Source: Siccirubricoccus soli (lineage in GTDB: Bacteria; Pseudomonadota; Alphaproteobacteria; Acetobacterales; Acetobacteraceae). Taken from it: a stretch of DNA of 64,000 bases. The stretch lies in NCBI RefSeq assembly GCF_024178315.1, contig NZ_JAMZIK010000033.1, positions 1 through 64,000 on the forward strand, read 5' to 3'. Numbering within the stretch: the stretch's first letter is position 1; each line of letters begins with the position of its first letter. The position numbers and the translations under genes were made by a program. Below are positions 34,762-44,381 of the stretch, piece by piece. The notes below the pieces were generated by a model. It was not told the origin of the DNA and ran no database searches. It saw nothing but the letters and a program-made list of their open reading frames with translations.

Positions 34762-35868
34762 ATGAGTCAGTCCGTCACCTCCCTGTCGTCCCTGATCTGG
34801 TCGGTCGCCGACCTCCTCCGGGGCGACTACCGGCCCGCCGAGTACGGCGAGGTCATCCTGCCCTTCACGGTGCTCCGGCGCCTGGACTGCGTGCTGGCCC
34901 CAACCAAGGAGGCCGTCCTCGCCGAGAAGGCGGCCAAGGAGGCCATGGGCGTGAACCCCGAGCCCTTCCTGCTCCGGGTCGCCGGGCTGCGCTTTGTCAA
35001 CACATCGCCGCTCGACATGCGGAAGCTCATGGGGGACCAGGACAACCTGGCCACGAACCTGGCCGCTTACATCCAAGGCTTCTCCCCCGCGGTGCGGGAC
35101 ATCTTCGAGCGGTTCCGCTTCGCCGAGCGGGCCGACCGGCTGTGGAAGGCCGGGCTGCTCTACCAAGTGACCGAGCGGTTCGTGGGCTTCGACCTCAGGC
35201 CGTCCACGGTCAGCAACCACGACATGGGCCTCGCCTTCGAGGAGCTGATCCGGAAGTTCGCCGAGGCGTCCAACGGCACCGCGGGCGAGCACTTCACCCC
35301 GCGCGACGCCATCCAGCTCATGGTGAACCTGCTGTTCATCGAGGACAGCGAGATCCTGACCCCGGGCACCCCGGTGGTGCGGACCATCTACGACCCGACA
35401 GCCGGGACCGGCGGCATGCTTTCGGTCGCCGGGGAGCATCTGCTGGAGCACAACCCGGCGGCCCAGCTCACCATGTTCGGGCAGGAGCTGAACGACGAGT
35501 CCTTCGCCATCTGCAAGGCGGACATGCTCATTAAGGGGCAGGACATCCGCAACATCGTGCAGGGCAACACCCTGTCCGACGACGGCCACGCCGGGCGGAA
35601 GTTCGACTACATGCTGTCCAATCCGCCCTTCGGCGTGGAGTGGAAGAAGGTCGAAAAGGTGGTCCGGCGCGAGCACGAGCAGCTCGGCCATGCCGGGCGG
35701 TTCGGCCCCGGGCTGCCGCGGGTCTCTGATGGCTCCATGCTGTTCCTGCTGCACCTCATCTCGAAGATGCGCCCGACGCAGGAGGGCGGCAGCCGCCTCG
35801 GCATCGTCCTGAACGGCTCGCCCCTGTTCGCTGGGGGCGCCGGTTCCGGTGAGTCCGAGATCCGCCGC
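34762..35868 (+). pseudogene. hsdM: Type I restriction-modification methylase HsdM, C-terminally truncated
   Basis: HsdM methylates adenine in the type I R-M recognition site. The first 369 codons are intact: the N-terminal helical domain ([23 protein letters not shown]), motif I region [22 protein letters not shown], and the catalytic N-P-P-F in [14 protein letters not shown]. Similarity continues through [12 protein letters not shown] and then stops. Normal proteins run another 120 or more residues. Beyond 35,868 the DNA belongs to a different gene read on the opposite strand, so the open frame to 36,636 is not real protein. No hsdS or hsdR exists nearby. Without partners and C-terminus it is probably non-functional. 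Confidence 0.82.
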
Positions 35869-36350
35869 CACGTGCTTCCGGTGCGTGAAGACGCCTTCCA
35901 GCGCCTCCTCCTGAACCTGGAGGGCATCCTTGATCTTCTCCGCGCCGTCGCTCAGTTGCCGCGTCTGGTCGCAGTCGACCTGGATCAGCGTCAGGGAGCG
36001 AAGCGCCTGGGGGAGGGAGCTGCCGTCGAGCTTCGCTGGAATCGAGCGGCTGAGGGAGAAATGGCGGAAGGCAAGCAGGCGCCGGGGATCTTGCCCTCGC
36101 TTGGGCCGCCACCTCTCAGGAGGTGCGGGCCGACCAGCAGGAAGCCGCAGACGATCAGGAACACGCCCAGCCAAGTGGCCGTGTCCAGGTTCATGCCCAC
36201 GCCAACGTACTTGTTGGCCCCTGCCACGATGAGGTCCTTGGTCCCGGGCGCGATTGCCCCGGCCCCGGAGGAAATAAGGGCGAGCCCACCGGCCTCGATC
36301 TTGCCGAAGCCGTTCGGTTGCGCGCTTCCCTTCCGGCGGCCGAATAACAT
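35869..36350 (-). pseudogene. Broken gene: small membrane segment plus unknown C-terminal part
   Basis: From ATG 36,350 the product starts [22 protein letters not shown] and has a membrane helix [16 protein letters not shown]. Around 36,085-36,100 the coding bias jumps to another frame, where a strongly GC3-biased stretch reads [20 protein letters not shown] and then [20 protein letters not shown]. This suggests a one-base loss (probably in a CCCC run) in a once single gene. The gene then ends abruptly at 35,868 against hsdM, tail to tail. The protein family is not recognised. Confidence 0.5.
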
Positions 36351-36566
36351 GGAGAACCCAACCTTTCGTGCGACTCAGAGGAGGCACTTATCGTCTATAG
36401 GTTATATCCTGGGGCGGCTTCCGTTTAGGCCAGAACTTGCGTCGGGCCACGACTCTCCGGGCCGTGGGGCGGAGGCGTTTCAGCGCGGCCGGGCGAGAGC
36501 CGAGGGCATGTCATGGATGCCCCGGTCCAGTGCTGACACTGGGGACTCAGTCGCCCGAGTGTTGGC

Positions 36567-36594
36567 AAAGAAAAACCCCGGCCGAAGGCCGGGG
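36567..36594 (-). terminator. Intrinsic terminator (minus strand)
   Basis: A perfect 8-bp GC stem (36,576-36,583 with 36,587-36,594, loop gaa) is followed, reading on the minus strand, by a T-run with one C (TTTTTCTTT, 36,567-36,575). It would stop transcription coming leftward out of the transposon region, protecting or ending the preceding mosaic segment. Confidence 0.8.
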
Positions 36595-36704
36595 CCGTCC
36601 GCGAGCGGAGGCTGCCCCGAGGAAAAGCGCGCCTGACTACCCAGTGTTGGCAAGCAGAGCTGCCGCAGCGTCTCAGGGGTCGTTGCTACGGCAGCTTACT
36701 GGCG

Positions 36705-36812
36705 TGTGACTCAAAGATTGATCTCTGACCACAAGCAAAATCCGTCAGTTACCAACATCCGTGACACAAAGATGCGGCTTGGCTTGACACAATGAGTGGG
36801 ACACGCAGGGGA
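36705..36812. promoter_or_regulatory. Candidate transposon-end repeat array (TnsB sites)
   Basis: An AT-richer block carries repeats of the type TGAC-n-CAAAG/CAAnA starting at 36,707, 36,726, about 36,745 (degenerate), 36,762 and 36,785, spaced 17-23 bases. Tandem TnsB-binding sites of roughly 20 bp are expected at Tn7-like ends. A similar GTGTGACTC-n-AA element occurs near 44,711 beside tnsA. Orientation is mixed, so the assignment is tentative. Confidence 0.35.
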
Positions 36813-36942
36813 CCGTCACCTAAAGTTTGAACAACCGTCTGCAGCTCTCTGCTCAGCCCGAGCAGTCTAGGCGCACATTCCTATACACGAGAGAGCTCCG
36901 GGATCGACGTGGCCTTCCGGGCAGAGCGATCGGCAAGCACTA

Positions 36943-37981
36943 GAGCGGTTTCCTGCCTGACTGGATCGCTTGTGACCTCGGCGAGCGCCCGGGGGTGATT
37001 CAGTTGCCCTCGGCGAGGGAGGCAGGTGGGCATGTCCAAGGCGCTGTCGGTGGATCTGCGGGAACGAGTGGCAGCGGCGGTGGCGGCTGGGGCGTCCTGC
37101 CGGGCGGCGGCGGCCCGCTTCGGGGTGAGTGCCGCCAGTGCGATCCGCTGGGCCGCGCTGGCGCGAGATGCGGGCTCGGTCGCGCCAGGGCCGCTCGGTG
37201 GCGACCGGCGCTCGGCACGGATCGAGGCACATGCTGAGCTTATTCTGCGCCTTGTTGGCCGAAAGTCCGACATGACGCTGAAGGAGATCCGGGCCGAGTT
37301 GGCGAACGAGGGCGTGTCGGCTGGCATCGGCACGCTGTGGCGGTTCTTTCGGCGGCACCGCATCACACGCAAAAAAGTCGGCCCATGCCGCCGAGCAGGA
37401 CCGGCCCGACATCCTGAAGCGACGCTGGGACTGGTTCGAAGGCCAAGTCGACCTCGATCCCGACCGTCTGGTGTTCATCGACGCGACCTGGGCCTCGACG
37501 AACCTGGCCCGCACTCACGGCCGGGCACCCCGAGGCGAGCGTCTGCGCACTGCCGGGCACTGGAAGACCACCACTCTCGTCGCCGGGCTGCGCAACACAA
37601 GCATAGTCGCGCCCATGGTGCTGGATGTGCCGATCAACGGCGAGCTGTTCCAGGCCTACGTCGACCAGGTCCTGGTGCCGGAGTTGCGGCCCGGCGACGT
37701 CGTGATCATGGACAACCTCGGCAGCCACAAGGGCGCCTCCGTCAGGGCAGCTATCGAGGCTGCAGGTGCGGGCCTGCTCTACCTCCCGCCCTACAGCCCC
37801 GACTTCAACCCGATCGAGCAAGCCTTCGCCAAGCTGAAAGCGATGCTGCGCAAGGCGGCCGAGCGCAGCATCGACGGGCTCTGGCGCACCATCGGCCGCA
37901 TCATCGAGACCTTCACCCCGACGGAATGCGCCAACTACTTCACCGCAGCCGGGTACGACGCAGACTGATTGGAAACCGCTC
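36943..37981 (+). mobile_element. IS630 family insertion sequence
   Basis: The element is bounded by the 11-bp inverted repeats gagcggtttcc (36,943) and ggaaaccgctc (to 37,981), flanked on both sides by TA (36,941-36,942 and 37,982-37,983), the target IS630 always duplicates. It contains one transposase gene in two frames. About 1,039 bp, normal for the family. Confidence 0.9.
37032..37968 (+). pseudogene. IS630 transposase, split across a frameshift at A6
   Basis: The N-terminal part (from ATG 37,032, MSKALSVDLRERVAAAVAAG) is the helix-turn-helix half, ending RRHRITRKK. The DDE half continues in another frame as SAHAAEQDRPDILKRRWDWF, then LVFIDATWASTN (first Asp), VVIMDNLGSHKG (second Asp) and PPYSPDFNPIEQAFAKLK (Glu). 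The switch lies at the run of six A at 37,371-37,376 and needs a +1 (or -2) shift. Some IS630 copies use slippage at such runs, so this may be programmed rather than dead. All three acidic residues are intact. Confidence 0.85.
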
Positions 37982-38180
37982 TAGAGAGGCATGAGGCGCG
38001 ATGGGCAATCGCCTCCCGCGCTGCTAATCAAAATCGAATCGGCCGGTGTCACGAAGGAACGCAACGGCTCGACGGCGTGGCTGACCTTTCGTGCTACGTT
38101 CGGCCCTCCATTCATCCTGCACTCCGATTGCTGATCCAGCCGAAGGCGGCGTTGGCTCGGCGACCTGCAATGGGGGACAG

Positions 38181-40124
38181 CTACCGCGTGGCTGAGGCCT
38201 TTCCGACTGGATGCACGTGAACACCCGCGGATCGGAGTTCTTGCACCCGCCAAACTGCCTGGAATGGCTGCTTGGAGATCCCGAGAGGGATGGGCGTGAG
38301 GCCACGTTCCACCAAGTGGCGAGTCATTGGCTCCATCCGGACGCGCCTATGTTGAGCGAGGTGCCCAGTAAGTCTGTACTCCTTTAGGAAGGCGCGGACG
38401 GCGCTGTAAGTTATGCTCCGGGCCTCGAGCCTCCCGTTCTGGATCGGAGCGGCAAAAAGGGCCGCGCCGACCAGGGCACCAACCACCTCGGTGCGGGTGG
38501 ACAGCAGCTTCGCGATTTCGCGGACACCAAGAAGCTGCCCTGTCTCGCCCGCAACTTGTCGGCGAATGAAGTTCGCGCGCAGCCAAAAAGAGCTAGCCTT
38601 GGTAACTCCAAGGCGGAGAAACGGTGGCGCTTGTCCGTCCGACATCCGCGAAAGAGACGGACTTTCGCCGCCGAGGAGTTGCCGCATAAGCGGTACTGCC
38701 TTGTACATCCTGGATGCGGCTAGCTCAGCTAAGGAGATAAGGGGAGTGTCTGCCGGAATTGGCGCGTCGGTCTCCCTGGCCTCCAGGCGCGAAACGAACT
38801 CTCGAAGGCAAACGTCCTCGAATCGGAAGAGGATGCGGTTCCCAATCGGCAGTCGCACAGCCGGGAGAATACCGGCGCGACGAAGCCGCAATACTAGGTT
38901 TGCGGTGGTACCGAGGAAACTACCCGCTGCGGCTGCGTCGAGGGAGTTCGCCGCCCGTAAGGCCAGCGCCTCGACTTCCGACCGCTCGATCAACTCCGTA
39001 GCACGGCTCCCCTTTCGACGCCTTCGCCCTGGTAGGGTGCCATTCTGTACAAGAGTTGCGATCGCCTTGTGCGAAACTCCCAGCAACTTGGCTGCCCCCT
39101 GCCGGTCCAGGAACAAAGGCCTGGCGGGAAACTCCTGCTTGAAGTCGGCCGGGCGCCTGTATGGGCGGGCAGAGGGCCAATTTTCTGCAAGGTAAGAGAG
39201 TACCTCCTCGTGTAGGAAGCCGAAATCTGCTCTTGGAAGCACTTGCATTATCCGGCTGAAGGTCTGCCCGAACTCGGTTCGTACGGTCATGCGGGCCGGA
39301 TCTTCCTGCCTTCTTGCCGCGAGCCAACACCTAAATCTCACGGGCCACTCAAGCATGATCGGCGCAACTATAGAGACGTCCGTCGCCACGTCGGCAGGCA
39401 GATCCTTGGTGAGCTGCGTACGTCGCCAGGATTGCACGTCACCGGGTGTCTCGCGTTCGTGGGCAATAAGGAAGGCGAGCAATTCTGTGGCGACCATCAA
39501 GGAGCCGAGCGTCGGCTGGTCTCCGCCGGACTTGCCTCGCGACAGGCTCAATAGACGGGCGTGCAGGTCCAAAAGTACCCCATCCTGCACCGGCTTACCC
39601 CTAGCTTGCGCTAGGTCCGCCCCGCAGCGACACAACGCCGCCTCTGGGCGACCCCAATCCAGCGTCTGACCGCACGTCGGACAGCAGTTAACGAGGAAGC
39701 GCTTGTGTTCTGGGCAGACGAGAAAGAGCCTCAGCTCCCAGGCTCGTTCGACCACGCCGTCGCGCATGACGCACTCCGGACAGATGCTTGCCCCGCGAGC
39801 GTCCAACTCTCCGATCCTGACCGGGCCCGCCGTCCCAAACCTAACCCGCCGTCTCCGCCCGGGTACTCGCGACTGGCGAACCGCCTCAAGTTCATCCTCA
39901 GTTGCGCCGGTCACAGCACCGATACGTCGCAGGTCGGCTCCCTTGCATCCGAGCTGCATCGCGAAGCGGCTGCCCGGGCACAGCTTCGAAATGCCGCCGA
40001 CCACATTGGTTTCCGCCGCGCGCAGCAGATAGCCGCGGATGGTTTCACGTCCCGGCAGCGGCCGGGTCTGGAGGAGGAGGCGGCGTTCGTCCGGTCGCAC
40101 GCCCCGGCGAAGCCCGCCGCTCAT
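38181..40124 (-). CDS. tniQ: TniQ/TnsD-like target-selection protein (second copy)
   Basis: 647 residues from ATG 40,124, overlapping the tnsC stop by 4 bp. The N-terminal TniQ domain opens PDERRLLLQTRPLPGRETIRGYL and has a zinc cluster of order CPEC ... CPEH ... CCPTC ... CRC (about residues 110-170). Unlike the short TniQ, it has a long C-terminal half with two helix-turn-helix-like stretches (QGAAKLLGVSHKAIATLVQNG near residue 340 and VREIAKLLSTRTEVVGALV near 565). This resembles TnsD, which binds a specific chromosomal site. A site-specific targeting role is inferred from that architecture; the attachment site is not known. Confidence 0.85.
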   Translation of the reverse strand: MSGGLRRGVRPDERRLLLQTRPLPGRETIRGYLLRAAETNVVGGISKLCPGSRFAMQLGCKGADLRRIGAVTGATEDELEAVRQSRVPGRRRRVRFGTAGPVRIGELDARGASICPECVMRDGVVERAWELRLFLVCPEHKRFLVNCCPTCGQTLDWGRPEAALCRCGADLAQARGKPVQDGVLLDLHARLLSLSRGKSGGDQPTLGSLMVATELLAFLIAHERETPGDVQSWRRTQLTKDLPADVATDVSIVAPIMLEWPVRFRCWLAARRQEDPARMTVRTEFGQTFSRIMQVLPRADFGFLHEEVLSYLAENWPSARPYRRPADFKQEFPARPLFLDRQGAAKLLGVSHKAIATLVQNGTLPGRRRRKGSRATELIERSEVEALALRAANSLDAAAAGSFLGTTANLVLRLRRAGILPAVRLPIGNRILFRFEDVCLREFVSRLEARETDAPIPADTPLISLAELAASRMYKAVPLMRQLLGGESPSLSRMSDGQAPPFLRLGVTKASSFWLRANFIRRQVAGETGQLLGVREIAKLLSTRTEVVGALVGAALFAAPIQNGRLEARSITYSAVRAFLKEYRLTGHLAQHRRVRMEPMTRHLVERGLTPIPLGISKQPFQAVWRVQELRSAGVHVHPVGKASATR

Positions 40125-41263
40125 CGCTTCCTCAGGCTCTGCCGGGCGTCGGCCAGTTGGCTGGACCGGCTGCGGCGTCCGCGTCGCCTCGGGAGGCGGT
40201 TGGCGAAGATGTCGGGCGGCTGGAAGTCGTCCTCGACTGGCGGGCACATCTCGCCTCGCCAGCCGTTGCTGAATGGGTTTGGCCATTCGGGTCGCTCACC
40301 GATTGCCTCGTCGAATGCGACTGCTAGCAGTTCTCGGGTGATCAGGGGTGGGGCGCGGCCGTTGTCCACCTGCTGGGCGGCATTGACCAGCACCTTCATC
40401 AGTAGCCCGGGACGCCCTTGAGAGGCAGAGAAGAAGCGTTTTCCAACGAGAATAAGGTCCGCCTCGGGACAGCTGACGTCCACCTCCTTACTGAATGGGA
40501 GCGGAGACTTCCTCTGCACAGCTTTCACGAGGCCCAGGAAGTCTGCGCGGTCTTTGTCGTTGCTCTCGGGTCGGTCATCCCTCCACTCATAGGGAAGCAG
40601 GCGGACGACCGCGTCGTAGCGTCGCCAGATCTGAGGGTCACCGAACACGTTCCGCAAGCGCCCTAACCCGACGAGGATGAAAACGATACGGCTTCTCGCC
40701 TGGCGGTCTTTCATCCAGTCCAGGATTGCTTGGCCCGCCTTGACACTGGCCCGGTCAACGAGGCGCTGCGCCTCATCCAGAAGGATGGCGCAGACCCCCA
40801 TGTGCTTGATGCACCGTTCAAGGCGCTTCTCCAAAGAGGCCTTGGTGCCAACATCGAAGTCCGGGTCGCCGAGCGCCTCGAGAATGGCCCTGCAAACGTT
40901 CATGGGGTTCGGGTCGGTCGGCATGTTTAGCACAACCACCGGCATGTTCGGCGCCGTCACGAGCGGCTCGTCGGGATCCGTGTCGAGAGGGGCCTCCCTC
41001 GACGGGACGGCCGGGTAGAGCCCCTGCAGCGCCTCCGCCAAGGTGCTCTTCCCGACGCCCGCAGGGCCCGAGAACATTCGGCACGGGACCTCCTTGAGTG
41101 AGCCAGCGTACTGGATGGTCCTGCCGATGGATTCGGCTGCTTTCCTGAAGCGATCGTGCGGCACACGGATGGCGTCCATTCGGGCAGCGTAGGAACTCGC
41201 CATCGAGCCTCGGACGGGACGCCCGGCCATTCTCCCCTTCTTCTCTTCGGCATTTCCGGACAT
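40121..41263 (-). CDS. tnsC: TnsC/TniB-like AAA+ transposition regulator
   Basis: 380 residues from ATG 41,263, preceded by gaagggagaag. Walker A FSGPAGVGKSTLAE (about residue 67) and Walker B CAILLDEAQRLVD (about residue 163) are intact, followed by the sensor strand IVFILVGLGRLRNVF. TnsC forms ATP-dependent filaments linking the TniQ/TnsD-bound target to the TnsAB transposase. It follows tnsB after 13 bp and overlaps tniQ, so the module is a tight operon. The C-terminal basic tail (RLPRRRGRRSR) probably contacts partners. Confidence 0.88.
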   Translation of the reverse strand: MSGNAEEKKGRMAGRPVRGSMASSYAARMDAIRVPHDRFRKAAESIGRTIQYAGSLKEVPCRMFSGPAGVGKSTLAEALQGLYPAVPSREAPLDTDPDEPLVTAPNMPVVVLNMPTDPNPMNVCRAILEALGDPDFDVGTKASLEKRLERCIKHMGVCAILLDEAQRLVDRASVKAGQAILDWMKDRQARSRIVFILVGLGRLRNVFGDPQIWRRYDAVVRLLPYEWRDDRPESNDKDRADFLGLVKAVQRKSPLPFSKEVDVSCPEADLILVGKRFFSASQGRPGLLMKVLVNAAQQVDNGRAPPLITRELLAVAFDEAIGERPEWPNPFSNGWRGEMCPPVEDDFQPPDIFANRLPRRRGRRSRSSQLADARQSLRKR

Positions 41264-41276
41264 TTTTCTTCTCCCT

Positions 41277-43500
41277 TCAACGGAACAGGTCGTCACCGAA
41301 CTCCGTGACCGCGATCGCATTGTGAGTGGGCTGGGGAACCGCCGGGGACGCCACAGGTGGCTCTCCCGCGAGCGGCGGCATGTCGTCCGGGACCTCAGAA
41401 ACCGTGACCCGCCCACCGCGGCCCGGGGGTTCCAGGAGTTGCGGCATCTGCTCCCGCACGCGCTCCATCGAGGGAAGCCGCGCGAGGAGCGCGTTATGCG
41501 GGGCCTCCGCGCCGAGCACGCGGCCGAGGCGCTGCTGGTAGCGCCCTTGCTTTGCCTCCACCACCAGCATTTCGACCGCCTTGACGAGAGAGCTGAGCCC
41601 CTCGGAGAGCTTGCGCACGCCGGGCTCCCGCTCGCCGTCGTCGTCCTTGAGCGACTTCCGCACGAGGTCATGGACGTGCTGCGTCAGACCCTTCGCGTAG
41701 ACGCGGAAATCATCCGTCGCCGGAATGCGGTCCCAGGCGCGAGAACGTGGGCACTGGACGTAGATGTGCTCGAGGTCATGCCGTGGCACCTTGACGCGGA
41801 CCCGGACGTGGTCGCCCGTGAGCAGCCGGAGGGCGAGCACGTCGCTGTGCCGGTACAGGATGCTCTGGCACCAGATGCCGTTGTGGTCGGCCGTGGCCTC
41901 GCGCTCGTCGCCGAGTATGCGGTCAAGTTCGTCGAGGCTGGCCGGGTACAGGACGGGGTGCTCGAGGGTGAAATGGCGGAACAACTCGTCCGGGGTCGCT
42001 CCGAGGCGCGGGACGTGGGTTTGGTGCAAGACATCGCAGACCCACTGGTGGAACAGCCTGTCTAGGGAGGACAGGCTGACTGCTTGGTGGACAGCTGGAT
42101 CGTACGCGTCGACGTCCCCCGCGCGGCGGCGGTCGTACCCGGGGACAAGCCGCTCCAGGTTGCCCTCGAGCGCGCTGAAGAAGCCCTCGGCCCATGGCTT
42201 GTCGGTAGGGGACCGGACCCGTGCAAAACGCCCCGCGATCCTGAGCTCATCACAGATTCCGATGGCAGTGTCCGACCACGCCTGGAGGCTGTTGTCGATG
42301 TGGATGCGGCCCATGACGCCGCCAGGCAGCCACAAGTGGTTGGTCGCGGGATAAAGGTGGGCCACCGTCGCTTTCGGAACTAGCGCATGTCTCAGTGCCG
42401 AGGTGAAGGTGGATAACGACGCGGGCTCGAAGCCGAGGGAGTAGCCCGCCAGCCCGTTGGTCGCCCGGTCGCGGAAGATGCCGATCGTCGCCTTGCCGAG
42501 GACGATCCCCAGTTGATCGTGAGCCACCCAGGTATTCGACCGCGTCTCGTCGTAGTCCACCTCTGCCATGGCGCGGTCCGGGCGCTCGGCGCCAAAGGTG
42601 TGCCGGAAGGCGTTCTTCGTGGACTGCGGCCCGTGCAACGCGAGATGCACCTCATGCGCGTCGAAACGGCGCCATGCACGGTAGATAGCTTGGCGGGAAA
42701 CGCTAACCTTGCCGTGGCCGTCCAAAGGATTCTTGGCGACGTGCGCCTTGACGGCCGTGTCCACCGCGACCATCGTCCGAGCGATGGCCCCGTCCCGTGT
42801 GACGTCCGGGTTCGCGACGAGCAACTTATCGAGCTCTGCGCGCGCGGTCCGGTCGATGATGTCGTGCATCCAGGGGGGGCATCTGCTTGCGATTGCCGCT
42901 ATTCGACAGCTTCCCGGCGAGCCCCGCGGAGTTCTGTGGATCGTCGAGCCGCCGCCATGCCGCAATCGTCTTCGGTGCCGGTGCGGTGCCCTCCGCCTCC
43001 GCCAGCAACCGCTTCGCTAGCTTGCGGTTCAGCGGGCCGGGCTCGGGCTGGGCTAACAGCGTGGTCGCTCTCGCCTTGGCGGCGCCTGTCGCCTTCTGCC
43101 ATGCTTCCTCGATGGCGGCCGTGGCTGCGGGCGCCCCGCGCCGCAGTGAGCGCGGCGTGTCGTCGACGTTGGCCTCGCGGAGCTTGCGGGGCAGCGCCAT
43201 GAGGAAGGCCCGCCTGACGGTGATGCGGGCGCGGTCGCCGGGGGCGAACTCGTCGAGGTCGGGCGGCACCTCGGGCCGGGCAGGCACGTTCGGCTGGTCC
43301 TGTGACACGACCACGAAATCCAGGTCCCGTTCCGCGTAGCGCAGGAGCAGCACCTCCTCCGCGAACAGGACGGCCACCTGGTCGTCGCGGCGTGCAATCC
43401 AGGCGGGCTCGCCGTCCTCCGTGAGGCTCTTCTCCGTGAGGACGTAGAAGCGGCCATCGAGCCGGAAGCGGGTCGTCCTGATGAAGCTTGTCACCCTCAT
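41277..43500 (-). pseudogene. tnsB: TnsB/TniA DDE transposase, frameshifted at a run of seven C
   Basis: Two overlapping frames together make a normal transposase of about 740 residues. The first runs from ATG 43,500 (MRVTSFIRTTRFRLDG) through the N-terminal DNA-binding region to GNRKQMPP. The second begins at P-P-W-M-H-D-I-I-D-R and carries the catalytic core: EVDYDET (Asp), GRIHIDNSLQAWS (Asp) and DKPWAEGFFSAL (Glu). The break is exactly at seven identical bases (42,873-42,879; C on the coding strand), where six would restore the frame. It may be a real inactivating mutation, slippage or a sequencing artefact. The start overlaps the tnsA stop by 4 bp. Confidence 0.85.
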
Positions 43501-44381
43501 CGCGGGCTTCCCGCCGAACGCGATGCCCGCAGCGAAACCGGCGTCCCGTTGCCTAGCGGGACACCATCGATCCCGAGACCGATGAGCCACCGGCGCGCCA
43601 TCGCGCAGAGGTCCGGGAGCTCTGCGCCGGTCCGCACCTGGACCTTGCCGACCGCATTTGCGCCTTCCCGGACGGCGCGCAGGACCTCCCCAACAATAGC
43701 CGGGGAGATAGGGCGGTGGGTCTCGGCATAGATCCGGGAGACGTTCGCGCGTCGGACGGGCTCCCGGAACTCGCGCTCCGTCACGACGGCGAAGCCGTAG
43801 CCCGCAGCCGAAAGCGCGGTCCCGATGGCCTCCAACCGCTCGGCAACCTGCGGCTTCTCCACCAGAACGCGGGCGGGCTTGGCCTCCAGGAACCAGAGTT
43901 CGCCGCCGACCCGGACGAGGGTGTCGGCCGGGTACGGCGTCCATCGGTCCGGCAGCCGGACCCGCATGCGGACCGGTTCCTCGCAGTACGCTTCAACCGC
44001 GGGGTCGACCTCGCAGCCGTGCTGGAGGTCGTCCTGGTTGGTGGACTCGGCCCACACCCGGCGGCCGTTAACCTCGCTCCAAAAGAAACAGGGGCGGGCC
44101 ACCGTGCTTCGGTGCGCCTTGAAGCGGTACGTCGGCAGGTGCCCGAGGGCGAAGTCGAGTTCCTCGTTCCTCGCGACGAACTGCACGTCTTCGCCCCCGG
44201 CGCGCCGCGGCGCCCACGCCCTCTCCGCGGCGAGGAGCAGCGTGGGGATCCCAGGGGCCACGGAAACCGCCGATCGAACAGGCACTTCGATCTCGGGGAG
44301 GCGGAAAAATGCCACCTGCGCGTGCAATGGCGGAAGGCCCAGGCGCGCCCGGGCGAGGGCGGTTCGCAGCTTGACCATCAT
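43497..44381 (-). CDS. tnsA: TnsA-like transposon endonuclease
   Basis: 294 residues from ATG 44,381 (a second ATG follows at 44,378), behind gggaagg. TnsA makes the 5'-strand cuts that turn Tn7 transposition into cut-and-paste. The nuclease signature is visible: an acidic lead region (HGCEVDPAVEAYCEEPVRM), then P-A-D-T-L-V as the Asp strand and LWFLEAKPA as the E-x-K strand (about residues 175-190). The C-terminal part resembles the TnsA helical domain that binds TnsC. Its presence separates this element from Tn402/Tn5053-type transposons, which lack TnsA. First gene of the operon. Confidence 0.82.
   Translation of the reverse strand: MMVKLRTALARARLGLPPLHAQVAFFRLPEIEVPVRSAVSVAPGIPTLLLAAERAWAPRRAGGEDVQFVARNEELDFALGHLPTYRFKAHRSTVARPCFFWSEVNGRRVWAESTNQDDLQHGCEVDPAVEAYCEEPVRMRVRLPDRWTPYPADTLVRVGGELWFLEAKPARVLVEKPQVAERLEAIGTALSAAGYGFAVVTEREFREPVRRANVSRIYAETHRPISPAIVGEVLRAVREGANAVGKVQVRTGAELPDLCAMARRWLIGLGIDGVPLGNGTPVSLRASRSAGSPR

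Noticed and set aside
35869-36636. Continuation of the hsdM frame to a 624-codon protein
   Set aside because: HsdM similarity and coding bias end at 35,868; beyond that the opposite strand is coding.
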